DNA of 64,000 bases, taken from the NCBI GenBank assembly GCA_949949005.1, contig CATLHM010000006.1, positions 1 to 64,000 on the forward strand, written 5' to 3'. Origin of the DNA: an uncultured Lachnospiraceae bacterium. Lineage in GTDB: Bacteria > Bacillota > Clostridia > Lachnospirales > Lachnospiraceae. The notes under the pieces are model-generated. The model did no database searches and had not been told where the DNA came from. It worked only from the letters and a program-made list of their open reading frames with translations. A program made the position numbers and the translations under genes. How positions within the stretch are numbered: position 1 is the stretch's first letter; each line of letters begins with the position of its first letter. Shown here in pieces: positions 32,035 to 40,445 of the stretch.

Positions 32035-33642
32035 CTATCTCTGCTTCTGCGCCATCCTGATTCCAAACAAAGTGGCCGCCATCAACAAAATAGCAACCGG
32101 AAGCGCGATCAGCGCATTCGGCACAAAGCCTGCAAACAGATAGGAAACGAAGCTCACTGCCGCCGCAGCCACCGCATAGGGTAACTGGGTAGACACATGA
32201 TCCACATGGTCACACTGTGCCCCCGCTGACGCCATAATCGTGGTGTCGGAAATCGGCGAGCAATGATCGCCGCAGACGGCGCCGGCCATACAGGCGGAAA
32301 CACACACCACACCGAGGGGATCCGTAAGCGGGAAAACATTGAGGGTAATAGGAATGAGGATACCAAAGGTTCCCCAGCTTGTACCCGTGGCAAAAGCCAG
32401 AAAGCACCCGATCAGGAACACCACTGCGGGCAGAAATGCCTGAAAAGTCCCTGCGGAGTCCTTGACCACACCTGCCACAAATTCCCCTGCCCCAAGAGAA
32501 TCCGTCATAGCCTTCAGCGACCAGGCAAAGGTCAGGATCAGGATCGCCGGCACCATGGCGCGGAACCCCTCGGGAATACAGTCCATTGTCTCCCGGAAGG
32601 TCATAGTCTTTCGCAGACAGTAATAAATCACGGTAAAGAAAAGCGCAAACACAGAGCCCAGCATCAGCCCCACGGATGCGTCGGAATTGGAGAATGCCTC
32701 CACGAAGGATGCTCCCTCAAAAAATCCGCCGGAATAAATCATCCCCACTACACAGCAGAGGATCAGCACCACAATAGGCAGTACCAGATCCGGCACACTT
32801 CCCTTTTTCTCTGTCCCGGTATCTGCCATTCCCGCATAGGGATTCTTGCCATTAAACAGATCGCCGCTCTTCTCGGCTTTCTCCTCAAACTTCGCCATGG
32901 GGCCGAATTCCAGCTTCATCACAGCCATGCCGATCATCATGACGATGGTAAGGATAGCATAAAAGTTAAAGGGAATCGCACGGATAAACAGAGTCAGCCC
33001 ATTGCCGTCCTCCACGTAGCTGGCCACCGCCGCAGCCCATGAGGAAATAGGCGCAATGATACACACCGGCGCAGCCGTGGCGTCGATCAAATAGGCAAGC
33101 TTTGCCCTGGAAACCCTGTGCTTGTCCGTCACCGGACGCATCACCGAGCCCACAGTCAGACAGTTAAAATAATCGTCGATAAAGATCAGCACTCCAAGTG
33201 CCACCGTGGCAAGCTGGGCCCCCACCCGGTTTTTAATGTGCTGAGCCGCCCAGCGTCCGAATGCGGCGGAGCCTCCGGCTCTGTTCATCAGCGAAACCAT
33301 TGCCCCCAGAATCACCAGAAACACCAGAATACCGATGTTGTATCCGTCCGAAAGCACGCTCACAATCCCCTCCTGAAATACATGGAGCACCGTGCCTTCA
33401 AAGGAATAGGCCGAGTAAAGCAGCCCGCCCATCACAATCCCCACAAACAGGGAAGAATACACCTCCTTGGTGATCAGTGCCAGTCCAATGGCGATCACCG
33501 GCGGCAGCAGCGCCCACGCCGTGCCATAAAATCCGCCGCCCTCCGCGGCGCTCCCATTGCTGCCTGCCAGCAGCGGCGCTGCAAACGCCCCGACAAGAAT
33601 CACTGCCAGCAACACCGCTTTGACTACGTTTGATTTTTTCAT
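32035..33642 (-). CDS. NhaC-family transporter, probable lysine importer (LysW type)
   Basis: This is a 535-residue membrane protein with about 12 helices of the NhaC Na+/H+ antiporter family (F-I-D-D-Y-F-N-C-L-T-V-G-S, GDHCSPISDTTIMASAG). The gene follows a lysine riboswitch and terminator (33801-34013), and NhaC-family members under L-box control have been predicted as lysine transporters. That makes lysine uptake the best call rather than pH homeostasis. AGGAGA lies upstream of ATG 33642. The operon is monocistronic, with its own terminator at 31915-31945. Confidence 0.85.
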   Translation of the reverse strand: MKKSNVVKAVLLAVILVGAFAAPLLAGSNGSAAEGGGFYGTAWALLPPVIAIGLALITKEVYSSLFVGIVMGGLLYSAYSFEGTVLHVFQEGIVSVLSDGYNIGILVFLVILGAMVSLMNRAGGSAAFGRWAAQHIKNRVGAQLATVALGVLIFIDDYFNCLTVGSVMRPVTDKHRVSRAKLAYLIDATAAPVCIIAPISSWAAAVASYVEDGNGLTLFIRAIPFNFYAILTIVMMIGMAVMKLEFGPMAKFEEKAEKSGDLFNGKNPYAGMADTGTEKKGSVPDLVLPIVVLILCCVVGMIYSGGFFEGASFVEAFSNSDASVGLMLGSVFALFFTVIYYCLRKTMTFRETMDCIPEGFRAMVPAILILTFAWSLKAMTDSLGAGEFVAGVVKDSAGTFQAFLPAVVFLIGCFLAFATGTSWGTFGILIPITLNVFPLTDPLGVVCVSACMAGAVCGDHCSPISDTTIMASAGAQCDHVDHVSTQLPYAVAAAAVSFVSYLFAGFVPNALIALPVAILLMAATLFGIRMAQKQR

Positions 33643-33761
33643 CTTTCCGTCTCCTCTCATGTTTCCTGCTTACAAAGGTTTCCTTATGAACCCCTATTCG
33701 TCGCGTGCCCGTGCGCCGCTTTAGCAGCATATTTCCTCTGCACGGGCCTGCGCAAAACAAC

Positions 33762-33786
33762 GGATGCCAGGCTTCACCAGCCATCC
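33762..33786 (+). repeat. Dispersed palindromic repeat (GGATGCCAGG type), single copy
   Basis: GGATGCCAGG...CCAGCCATCC followed by TTATGTTTA, preceded by AACAAC. It lies in the lysine-transporter leader between the riboswitch terminator and the gene. Confidence 0.7.
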
Positions 33787-33794
33787 TTATGTTT

Positions 33795-33825
33795 AAAAAA
33801 AGCCATGACATACTCTGTCATGACT
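33795..33825 (-). terminator. Terminator of the lysine riboswitch
   Basis: On the minus strand the 7-bp stem CATGACA/TGTCATG with loop GAGTA is followed by seven T. It lies about 20 bp after the aptamer and is the expected expression platform: lysine binding should favour termination. Confidence 0.85.
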
Positions 33826-33844
33826 TCGTATACATTTCCGACGG

Positions 33845-34013
33845 ATCATAACAGCGCTCCGCCCCGCAAGGGGCGACAGTCCGTGAAATATTTTCCCACG
33901 GCCCGGCAGAAAAAGCCCGGCAGCACTCTTCCCACCTCGGCGAAATCCCCTTTCCGCTGCCTCCCCTGCCAGGGATAACAGACAAACGTACTCTTGTCTT
34001 CCGCGCCTCTATC
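33845..34013 (-). promoter_or_regulatory. Lysine riboswitch (L-box)
   Basis: The minus strand shows the conserved L-box blocks in order: AGAGGCGC, AAGAGTA, GGAAAGGGGA, TTCGCCGAGG, GCCGGGC, ACTGTC and GGAGCGCT. P1 is closed by the GCGC-containing ends. It sits directly after its promoter and before a terminator, upstream of the NhaC-family gene. High lysine should turn the gene off. Confidence 0.95.
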
Positions 34014-34027
34014 ATGTCAATGGAGTA

Positions 34028-34056
34028 ATCATAGTCGAAAAATGGCATATTGTCAA
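34028..34056 (-). promoter_or_regulatory. Promoter of the lysine riboswitch unit
   Basis: TTGACA (34051-34056), 17 bp, TATGAT (34028-34033) on the minus strand, ending just before the aptamer. The stretch 34057-34246 holds nothing recognised. Confidence 0.8.
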
Positions 34057-34246
34057 TTTATTTTATTTATGTTTCTTGTAAAATCTTCCTTTCATTCCTT
34101 CGACCGTCTGAGCAATCCTTTCAGAAACCTGCTGCTCAAAAACGGGGTCAGGGCGATAAGCGTCTCACTGTCTGTTTTTTTTCCGGGACTTTTCCTCCTG
34201 ATTCACGTTCACCAACCTTTTTAGTCCGTCGGGAGACTAAGCAGGA

Positions 34247-35272
34247 TTACTCTTTTTCAAATATTTTCAGTCTCTCTGCAATCTCTTCCGGTTCCGGCAG
34301 CATCTCTTTCATATCCTCCGGCAGCGAACTTCTCAACTGGTATGTCGCTACCCCGATCGGCACATTTGAACGTTTCAGGGCATACTCTACATAGGTCTTG
34401 TCCTTGCTCTTGCAGATGATGATCCCAATGGATGGGTTCTCGTCCGGCAGTTTTATCTCCTCATCCAGCGCTGTCAGATACAGTTGCATCTTCCCCGCAT
34501 ATTCAGCCTCAAACTCCCCTATTTTCAGTTCTATCGCAACCAGGCTCCTCAGCCTGCGGTGGAATAGCAGCAGATCGATATAAATATCCCTGCTTCCTGC
34601 CATCAAATGGTACTGGTTCCCGATAAATGTAAAATCCCCGCCCATCTCTATCAGGAATGCTCTGATATTGTTCACTAACTGCATTTCCAGTTCATGCTCT
34701 GAATATTCCGGCGACAGTTCCGCAAAGTCAAAGGTATACTCATCCTTTACAGCCAGCATAGCCTGCACCTTACGGCTTTCCGGCACTGTCAGTTCAAAAT
34801 TTGTCTGGTTCAGCAGGTATTTTTCATAAGTCTGTGCCTCAATAAAATTAGCTAATACCCGTTTCGTCCAACCATACCGCTTTGCCATCTGGATATAAAA
34901 TTCCCTTTGCTGGTCATCTTTACATTTTTCCATAATGGTCACGTTATTGCTCCAACTGATTTCCCGCACCAGTGGTGCGAGTTTTTCAGAATCACGATAG
35001 CTTAAGTAAAAATTTCTCATCCTCCACAGGTTGGCGGCAGAATAACCTTTTGCCCCGGGAAATTCCTTCTGTAGCTCCTTTGACAGTACCTGAACGATTG
35101 ATTTTCCCCATCCGTTCTCCTCCTGCTGCTTAAATATCTCTTCCCCAATCTCCCAGTAGAGGGTGATCGTCTCAGCATTTATGGCCCTCAGGATATTGTA
35201 CTGCTTTTTATGTATCATCTCCTTTATATCTTTGATTAAAGGCTCATAACCCGCTATTTCTACTTTATCCAT
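34247..35272 (-). CDS. YhcG/DUF1016-family PD-(D/E)XK nuclease-like protein
   Basis: This is a 341-residue protein of the YhcG (DUF1016) family. The N-terminal domain (about 10-170, with G-Y-S-A-A-N-L-W-R-M-R-N-F-Y) is followed by a PD-(D/E)XK nuclease domain (about 185-335, with IDLLLFHRRL...VAIELKIGEF). Members occur near restriction-modification and mobile DNA; function is unproved. ATG 35272 has GGAGG 5 nt upstream. A 21-bp palindrome sits between its -10 and ribosome site and recurs inside the coding region near 34964-34982, suggesting autoregulation. Confidence 0.85.
   Translation of the reverse strand: MDKVEIAGYEPLIKDIKEMIHKKQYNILRAINAETITLYWEIGEEIFKQQEENGWGKSIVQVLSKELQKEFPGAKGYSAANLWRMRNFYLSYRDSEKLAPLVREISWSNNVTIMEKCKDDQQREFYIQMAKRYGWTKRVLANFIEAQTYEKYLLNQTNFELTVPESRKVQAMLAVKDEYTFDFAELSPEYSEHELEMQLVNNIRAFLIEMGGDFTFIGNQYHLMAGSRDIYIDLLLFHRRLRSLVAIELKIGEFEAEYAGKMQLYLTALDEEIKLPDENPSIGIIICKSKDKTYVEYALKRSNVPIGVATYQLRSSLPEDMKEMLPEPEEIAERLKIFEKE
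34964..34982. promoter_or_regulatory. Second copy of the YhcG palindrome, inside the coding sequence
   Basis: CGCACCAGTGGTGCG plus the flanking AGT repeats most of the leader palindrome at 35285-35305. It encodes part of L-A-P-L-V-R-E. Confidence 0.55.
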
Positions 35273-35284
35273 GTTTCCTCCAAA

Positions 35285-35312
35285 ACTCGCACCAGTGGTG
35301 CGAGTTATTATA
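35285..35312 (-). promoter_or_regulatory. YhcG gene -10 element and operator palindrome
   Basis: A perfect inverted repeat of 10-bp arms ACTCGCACCA around one central G (35285-35305) lies between TATAAT (35307-35312, minus strand) and the ribosome site GGAGG. The -35 is poor. A short dyad GTGTACCTACAC is at 35322-35333. Confidence 0.6.
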
Positions 35313-35434
35313 TTGACATAAGTGTACCTACACAGCTTGCTATCCACTGTTTTTTGTTTCCGGCCTGCCTCCGGGAATCCTGCTCCAAACTCCAGCATTT
35401 CTTTATCCCATTATCCGAGCATACCTCCACTTTG

Positions 35435-36712
35435 TCAATCAGCTTCTCCTTGATTTCCTCTCCGATCCGATTTTGGAGTCCTGGCAAGCCATAGCCTGAT
35501 TTTGCAAACCCCTCCGCCTCCCGGGCAATTGCCAAAAACAGCCTTTCCTCCGTGAGCCTGAATGATCTTACACACGATTCCGAGTCCATGGATGTTCTGC
35601 GTGGGCCTTTGTCTTTTTTTGACGTTCAGCCTCCGAAGCATTTCCCGGGAATATCCGATTCCGTTATCCGAGAACAAAATCCGGCAGAAACGCCGCTCCC
35701 TGCAAAGACTGAGCCTGATCCGTGTGGCTTTCTGTCCACTGTGCCGCAGGCTGTTCTGGAACAGATTGCGCAAAGCCCTGACCAGAAGCCTTCGGTCCGC
35801 CGACACCCAAATTCCCTCCGCCTGCCTGTCAATGTCCATCTCTACTTCCAGTTCCCCTTCCCTGGCATCATTGAGAAAGGCCGCCGCCACTTCCCGTAGT
35901 ACCACGGCCGGGCAGACCGGCTCCCTTCTCAGTGCCTGCATGGAATACTCCAGCTCGGAGGTCAGATTCAAATCCTCCACCAGCTCCTTCATCACCAGGC
36001 TCTGGTGCCGGATCACCGCTGCCTGCTGCCGTTGCTCTTCTTTCAGGTCGCTGCTAAAAAGGGCATCTGCATAGCCCAGCACAACGGATAGAGGAGTACG
36101 TATATCGTGAGAGATCCCGGCGATCCACTCGATTCTTGCCTTCTCCCTGCTTCTGGACCAACGCCTTGTAAAAATCACTGCCAGAACCAGAATCCACACA
36201 AAATCAAACAACAGTACCCAGAACCAGACTCTTTTCATATAATTCATCCAGGACATTGGGAATTGTATGTTATATTTCCACATTGATTTCCGGGGCAGAC
36301 CGGTCACCATAATCTGATCCTCAAAGACCTGCAGATAAACCGGATAATCCTCCAGATACCACCGGCTCATGCGGGCCATGTCCGAAAGTGTATAGGACTC
36401 CTTTATCTCCTTCGGCTTCTCATAGGACCAGACCATTTTTCCCGCCCCGTCAAGGAGCATGGCCCATTGCTTTCTTTCATCCAGCTTTCTGCCCATGTCC
36501 TCGCTCAGCTCATAACCGCGATCCGTAAGCGCAAGCTCCTCCATAATCGCATCGCCTTTTATATATTCTATCTGATACTCCTGATACTTCAACAAAATTA
36601 CCAGAAGCAAAAAGAAGTTCACCAGCAGCGTCAGCCAGAAAGCCAGCACAAAGACAAGGATACTGTAGGAAAGAAAGCGAACCTGTTTTCTGTAAAAAAA
36701 TGGTCTCTTCAT
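35435..36712 (-). CDS. Sensor histidine kinase
   Basis: This is a 425-residue membrane histidine kinase. Two transmembrane helices (about 12-40 and 160-182) flank an extracytoplasmic loop of about 120 residues. The H-box is GISHDIRTPLS (His about 204), then an N-box (LFQNSLRHS), G1 (DNGIGYS) and a G2 near HGLGIV. It follows the response regulator by 13 bp. The system is divergent from a BcrA/lantibiotic-immunity ABC transporter, so it probably senses a peptide antibiotic. Confidence 0.9.
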   Translation of the reverse strand: MKRPFFYRKQVRFLSYSILVFVLAFWLTLLVNFFLLLVILLKYQEYQIEYIKGDAIMEELALTDRGYELSEDMGRKLDERKQWAMLLDGAGKMVWSYEKPKEIKESYTLSDMARMSRWYLEDYPVYLQVFEDQIMVTGLPRKSMWKYNIQFPMSWMNYMKRVWFWVLLFDFVWILVLAVIFTRRWSRSREKARIEWIAGISHDIRTPLSVVLGYADALFSSDLKEEQRQQAAVIRHQSLVMKELVEDLNLTSELEYSMQALRREPVCPAVVLREVAAAFLNDAREGELEVEMDIDRQAEGIWVSADRRLLVRALRNLFQNSLRHSGQKATRIRLSLCRERRFCRILFSDNGIGYSREMLRRLNVKKRQRPTQNIHGLGIVCKIIQAHGGKAVFGNCPGGGGVCKIRLWLARTPKSDRRGNQGEAD

Positions 36713-36725
36713 TGATCTTCCTTTC

Positions 36726-37457
36726 TTATACCAGCTTATATCCAAGCCCCCGGGCCGTTATAAGGTGCCTGGGCCTGGAAGGATCCTGCTCGAGCTTTTC
36801 CCGAAGCCTTCTGATGTGGACGATCAACGTATTCTCATATCCGTAATTTCCTTCCGGCCAGACGGCCTCACACAGGGCATCAATGGTCACAATCTGCCCC
36901 CTGTTGCCTGCCAGCTTCTTGAGTATGGCGTATTCCCTGGCCGTCAGCGCTGTCTGTGTCGCGGTTTTGTCAAAAACACCTTCCTCTCCCCCCGGATCCT
37001 GCCTGTACACCACGCCGCTGCCCAAATCGATCCGGCAGTCTCCCAGCCATATCACGTCATCACACTGCCTGTCCCTGGCCCGGTAAACCCGCTTCAACAC
37101 CGCAGAAATACGCAGGATCAGCTCCCGTGGCAGAAAGGGCTTGGTGATGTAGTCGTCCGCCCCAAGCCCAAGCCCCCGCAGCCGGTTTTCATCCTCGTCC
37201 CTGGCCGACAAAAAGATGACCGGCACCTCCGATTCCTGGCGCAGCTCTTTCAGCAGCCCAAAACCGTCTCCGTCCGGAAGCATCACATCCATCAGGATCA
37301 AATGGGGGTGTTCCCTTTCAAACGCACCTCTTGCCTCCCGGCAGCTCCCCGCCACCGCCACCTGTCGATAGCCTTCCTTATATAAAAAGTCACTCACCAT
37401 CTTCTGCAAAGCAGGCTCGTCATCCACGATCAGGATTCTGTGCTCATATAAGTCCAT
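36726..37457 (-). CDS. OmpR-family response regulator
   Basis: This is a 243-residue regulator with receiver domain (residues 1-120; acidic pocket DDEP, phospho-acceptor Asp in LILMDVMLPDGDG, Lys in ITKPF) and a C-terminal winged helix (ALTAREYAILKKLAGNRG...ENTLIVHIRRLREKLE). AAGGAG lies upstream of ATG 37457. The direct repeats at 37567-37596 in the divergent promoter region are its likely target. Confidence 0.93.
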   Translation of the reverse strand: MDLYEHRILIVDDEPALQKMVSDFLYKEGYRQVAVAGSCREARGAFEREHPHLILMDVMLPDGDGFGLLKELRQESEVPVIFLSARDEDENRLRGLGLGADDYITKPFLPRELILRISAVLKRVYRARDRQCDDVIWLGDCRIDLGSGVVYRQDPGGEEGVFDKTATQTALTAREYAILKKLAGNRGQIVTIDALCEAVWPEGNYGYENTLIVHIRRLREKLEQDPSRPRHLITARGLGYKLV

Positions 37458-37566
37458 TTCTCTCCTTATCCTTTCCGATTCTTTAACAATTCCCTCTTTT
37501 TTCAGCAATAATTATACTATCTTTTCCTTTCTCCTAAAACACCTGGGGCTCAATCTTAATGTAAAT

Positions 37567-37609
37567 GTAAGGTAAGCTTCACCGGGGCGTAAGGTATCTC
37601 CGTTATGCT
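37567..37609 (+). promoter_or_regulatory. Candidate response-regulator binding repeats before the ABC operon
   Basis: GTAAGGTA occurs at 37567-37574 and 37589-37596, 22 bp (two helical turns) apart, upstream of a TATGCT-type -10 (37604-37609). Tandem direct repeats of this spacing are typical of OmpR-family sites. Confidence 0.5.
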
Positions 37610-37618
37610 AAAAACAAC

Positions 37619-37643
37619 GGGTGCCAGGCTATGCCAGCCGCCC
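37619..37643 (+). repeat. Dispersed palindromic repeat (GGATGCCAGG type), variant copy
   Basis: GGGTGCCAGG...CCAGCCGCCC followed by TTATGTTTA. Compared with 33762-33786, the arm pair A:T became G:C on both sides, a compensated change. It lies in the leader of the ABC transporter. Confidence 0.7.
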
Positions 37644-37675
37644 TTATGTTTACGACTATACGGAAAGGAGCATTT

Positions 37676-38599
37676 ATGAAAACACAATTTCTCATTCAGA
37701 CAAAGAATCTGACCAAGCAGTACGGCAAGATCCGCTGCGTAAATTCTATTGATCTGCAGGTTCCCCAGGGCAGTATTTACGGCTTTCTGGGGCCAAACGG
37801 GGCCGGGAAATCCACCACCCTTAAAATGATCCTGGGGCTTGCAAAGCCTACCGCAGGCAGCATTACCCTTTTCGGCACACCTGTGAATGCGCAGAACCGT
37901 ATCCGGCTTTTGGCCGAAACCGGTTCTCTCATCGAATCCCCCAGCTACTATGGGCATCTCACCGGTGAGGAAAATCTGCATATTCTGCAGACCCTGAAAG
38001 GCTGCCCGGAAAAGGATATTGACCAGGTACTCCAAATCGTCCGGCTTGATACGGCACGCAAAAAGAAGGTAAACCACTATTCCCTGGGCATGAAGCAGCG
38101 GCTGGGGCTGGCCTCGGCCCTGCTTGGTTTCCCCAGGCTGCTGATTTTGGATGAGCCCACCAACGGCCTGGATCCTTCCGGTATTTCGGAGATGCGGGAG
38201 CTGATCTGCACACTGCCTTCCAGGTACGGCATCACCGTAGTGGTTTCCTCCCATCTGCTCAGTGAGATCGACCAGATGGCAGACCACGTGGGGATTATAC
38301 GCAAAGGAGCGCTTGTCTTTCAAGATACGTTAAAATCCCTGCACACCCACGCAAAACAGCAGATCGCCCTGCGCACCGACCGTCCCCAGGAGACCCTCTC
38401 CCTGCTTCACCGAGGCGGACTGGAGGCAGCGCCGCAGGAGGACGGCTATGTGATGCTTCCCGTAATTGAGGATGATCGTATCGCCGATTTGTGCCGCCAG
38501 ATCTGTGAACAGGGTATTGCCCTCTACCGCATCGAAAAGAGAGAAAAAAGCCTGGAAGATATTTTCCTGTCGCTGACCGGAAAGGAGACGAGTCTATGA
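37676..38599 (+). CDS. BcrA/lantibiotic-immunity ABC transporter ATPase
   Basis: This is a 307-residue ATPase: GPNGAGKSTT (Walker A, about residue 42), the MKQR signature region YSLGMKQRLGLA, LLILDEPTNGLDPSG (Walker B) and SSHLLSE. It belongs to the BcrA/NisF group that protects cells against bacitracin or lantibiotics by removing them from the membrane. AAAGGAG precedes ATG 37676. Its stop overlaps the next ATG by 4 nt. The two following permeases complete a FEG-type complex. Confidence 0.9.
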   Translation: MKTQFLIQTKNLTKQYGKIRCVNSIDLQVPQGSIYGFLGPNGAGKSTTLKMILGLAKPTAGSITLFGTPVNAQNRIRLLAETGSLIESPSYYGHLTGEENLHILQTLKGCPEKDIDQVLQIVRLDTARKKKVNHYSLGMKQRLGLASALLGFPRLLILDEPTNGLDPSGISEMRELICTLPSRYGITVVVSSHLLSEIDQMADHVGIIRKGALVFQDTLKSLHTHAKQQIALRTDRPQETLSLLHRGGLEAAPQEDGYVMLPVIEDDRIADLCRQICEQGIALYRIEKREKSLEDIFLSLTGKETSL

Positions 38600-39348
38600 A
38601 AACTCTTGGACTGGAATTTTATAAGATCAAAAGAAGAAAAGTAGGACTTACCATGGCCGCCTTTCTTGCCGCTCAGTTTTTATGGGGATTGTGGGCACTG
38701 CGCAGCCCCACCGCCGGGGAACAGGCTCAGGGGTTTCTCTCCCTTCTCTACGCCCTGCCCGTCCTGGACGCGGTCATGGTTCCGCCCGTTATGGCCATCC
38801 TGGCTTCCCGCCTGTCCGATATTGAACACAAGGGCTGCACCTTCAAACAACTGGAAACCCTGCGCAGTCCCGGCAGCCTTTATCATTCCAAGGCAGTCTG
38901 CGGCCTGATCATCACTGCCGTTATGTTTGCCCTGCAGTTTGCCCTTTTTATCCTCCTGGGATATGCACTGGGCTATCAGGGCCATCCTGATCCTGCTCAT
39001 TATCTTCTGTCCTATGTACTGAAGCTGGCAAGCAACAGCTCCCTTTTCCTGATGCAGCTTGCCCTGTCCATGTTCTTTGCAAACCAGATGATCCCTTTGG
39101 TTGCCGGGCTTTGCGGATCCCTGATCGGCCTGCTGCTCATGTTCGTGAAATTTTATTCTTTTCTCCCCTGGGGCGGCAACCTGAATTCCACCCTGGTCAT
39201 GATGGACTGGGATTCCACAACCAGAATCAGTACCTATTATTACCGCGAATACTCCCCTGTGGAGCTGGCTGCCGTGGCCATGATCTTTGTGTGGATCGTC
39301 ATTTTTTATACGGCAGGGAGAATCTTATTTTCCCGCAAGGAAAACTGA
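38596..39348 (+). CDS. Lantibiotic-immunity ABC permease (EpiE/MutE-like)
   Basis: This is a 250-residue membrane protein with six predicted helices (start K-T-L-G-L-E-F-Y-K-I-K-R-R-K), an ABC-2-type permease of the lantibiotic immunity group. It starts on the overlapping ATGA of the ATPase gene. It is followed after 90 bp by a second permease. Confidence 0.85.
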   Translation: MKTLGLEFYKIKRRKVGLTMAAFLAAQFLWGLWALRSPTAGEQAQGFLSLLYALPVLDAVMVPPVMAILASRLSDIEHKGCTFKQLETLRSPGSLYHSKAVCGLIITAVMFALQFALFILLGYALGYQGHPDPAHYLLSYVLKLASNSSLFLMQLALSMFFANQMIPLVAGLCGSLIGLLLMFVKFYSFLPWGGNLNSTLVMMDWDSTTRISTYYYREYSPVELAAVAMIFVWIVIFYTAGRILFSRKEN

Positions 39349-39438
39349 AACCTGGCCGGATGGAAATGAATCCCCCAGCGCGTAGCACTCCTGCCGGCGG
39401 CCAGACCGTGACAGACAGACAAGAAAGGAGACAAAACA

Positions 39439-40164
39439 ATGGATTATTTATTAAGAACCGTAAAAGCGGAACAACTGAAATTAAGGAAGAGCCCCGTCTG
39501 GCTGGCTTTCCTTGTGCTGCCCGTCATATCCGCCTTCTTCGGCACAGGAAATTACCTCCAAAACAGGCAGCTCCTGAAAAGTGGATGGTTCAGCCTCTGG
39601 TCACAGCACTCCCTGTTTTTGTGCTTTATCTTCATGCCCGCCCTGATCGGCACCTTCTGTTCCTATCTCTGGCGGCTGGAGCATTTGCGCAATAACTGGA
39701 ACAGCTTCCTTACCTGCCCTGTACCTCTTTCATGCCTCTACCTTGGAAAACTCCTCCAGGCAGTCAAGGTAATGGTGCTGGGAAATATCTGGATTTTCTT
39801 TTTGTATTTTTTATGCGGAAAGCTGTGCGCCCTGACCGACCCTTTTCCCGCAAAGACCCTGGAATGGTTCCTCTGCGGCCTTTTGGGCGGCAGCGTCATC
39901 TGTTGTGTGCAGCTTGCCGTCTCCATGGTGATCCGTTCCTTTGCCATCCCCATCGGCATCGGGCTGGTTGGCGGCATCGGCGGCCTGCTGGCAGCAAACA
40001 AGGGCCTCGGGCTCTGGTATCCTTACTCCCTCTACAGTTTAGGGATGCGGGCCAACAACCCTCAAATGGAAATCGACTTAAAGGCATTTACTGTTTCCTG
40101 TGTCCTGTATCTTGTGCTGCTCTCCGGCCTGTCCATAGCCGCACTGCGACGGCATGAACAGTGA
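39439..40164 (+). CDS. Lantibiotic-immunity ABC permease (EpiG/MutG-like)
   Basis: This is a 241-residue membrane protein with six predicted helices and the same opening style (L-L-R-T-V-K-A-E-Q-L-K-L-R-K-S-P) as the previous permease, from which it probably arose by duplication. AAAGGAG precedes ATG. No lantibiotic structural or modification genes lie nearby, so this is immunity without production. Confidence 0.85.
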   Translation: MDYLLRTVKAEQLKLRKSPVWLAFLVLPVISAFFGTGNYLQNRQLLKSGWFSLWSQHSLFLCFIFMPALIGTFCSYLWRLEHLRNNWNSFLTCPVPLSCLYLGKLLQAVKVMVLGNIWIFFLYFLCGKLCALTDPFPAKTLEWFLCGLLGGSVICCVQLAVSMVIRSFAIPIGIGLVGGIGGLLAANKGLGLWYPYSLYSLGMRANNPQMEIDLKAFTVSCVLYLVLLSGLSIAALRRHEQ

Positions 40165-40335
40165 AAGTAAAGTTTTATCTTTACTTAAGATTTTATTTCG
40201 ATTTCCGCAACACTTTGTACACAAATCTATTGTATAGTTTTATATATCACAAGCGAGGCAGGATAAGCATCGTTTTACACTTAAAAAGAAGCCGCCGGTG
40301 CTTTTTCACGGTGCCGACCGGCTTCGACTAACTAT

Positions 40336-40395
40336 AACAGGCAAAAAGCCTGTTTCTATAGAGTAAGGGGGATCCGCATAGTACGGATCCCCCTT
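40336..40395. terminator. Two hairpins between convergent operons
   Basis: AACAGGC-AAAAA-GCCTGTT (40336-40354) and a 12-bp stem with arms AAGGGGGATCCG/CGGATCCCCCTT (40365-40395) lie between the immunity permease and the convergent Rpn gene. T-runs are short, so termination is likely but not certain. A further imperfect hairpin (GAAGCCG/CGGCTTC) is at about 40290-40326. Confidence 0.45.
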
Positions 40396-40445
40396 CTGAT
40401 TTCACTCTGAATATCAACGCCTGACACATAGAAACCTCAAAAAGA

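Noticed and set aside
33818-34048. Open frame in the lysine-transporter leader
   Set aside because: It coincides with the lysine riboswitch and its promoter, which explain the sequence better.
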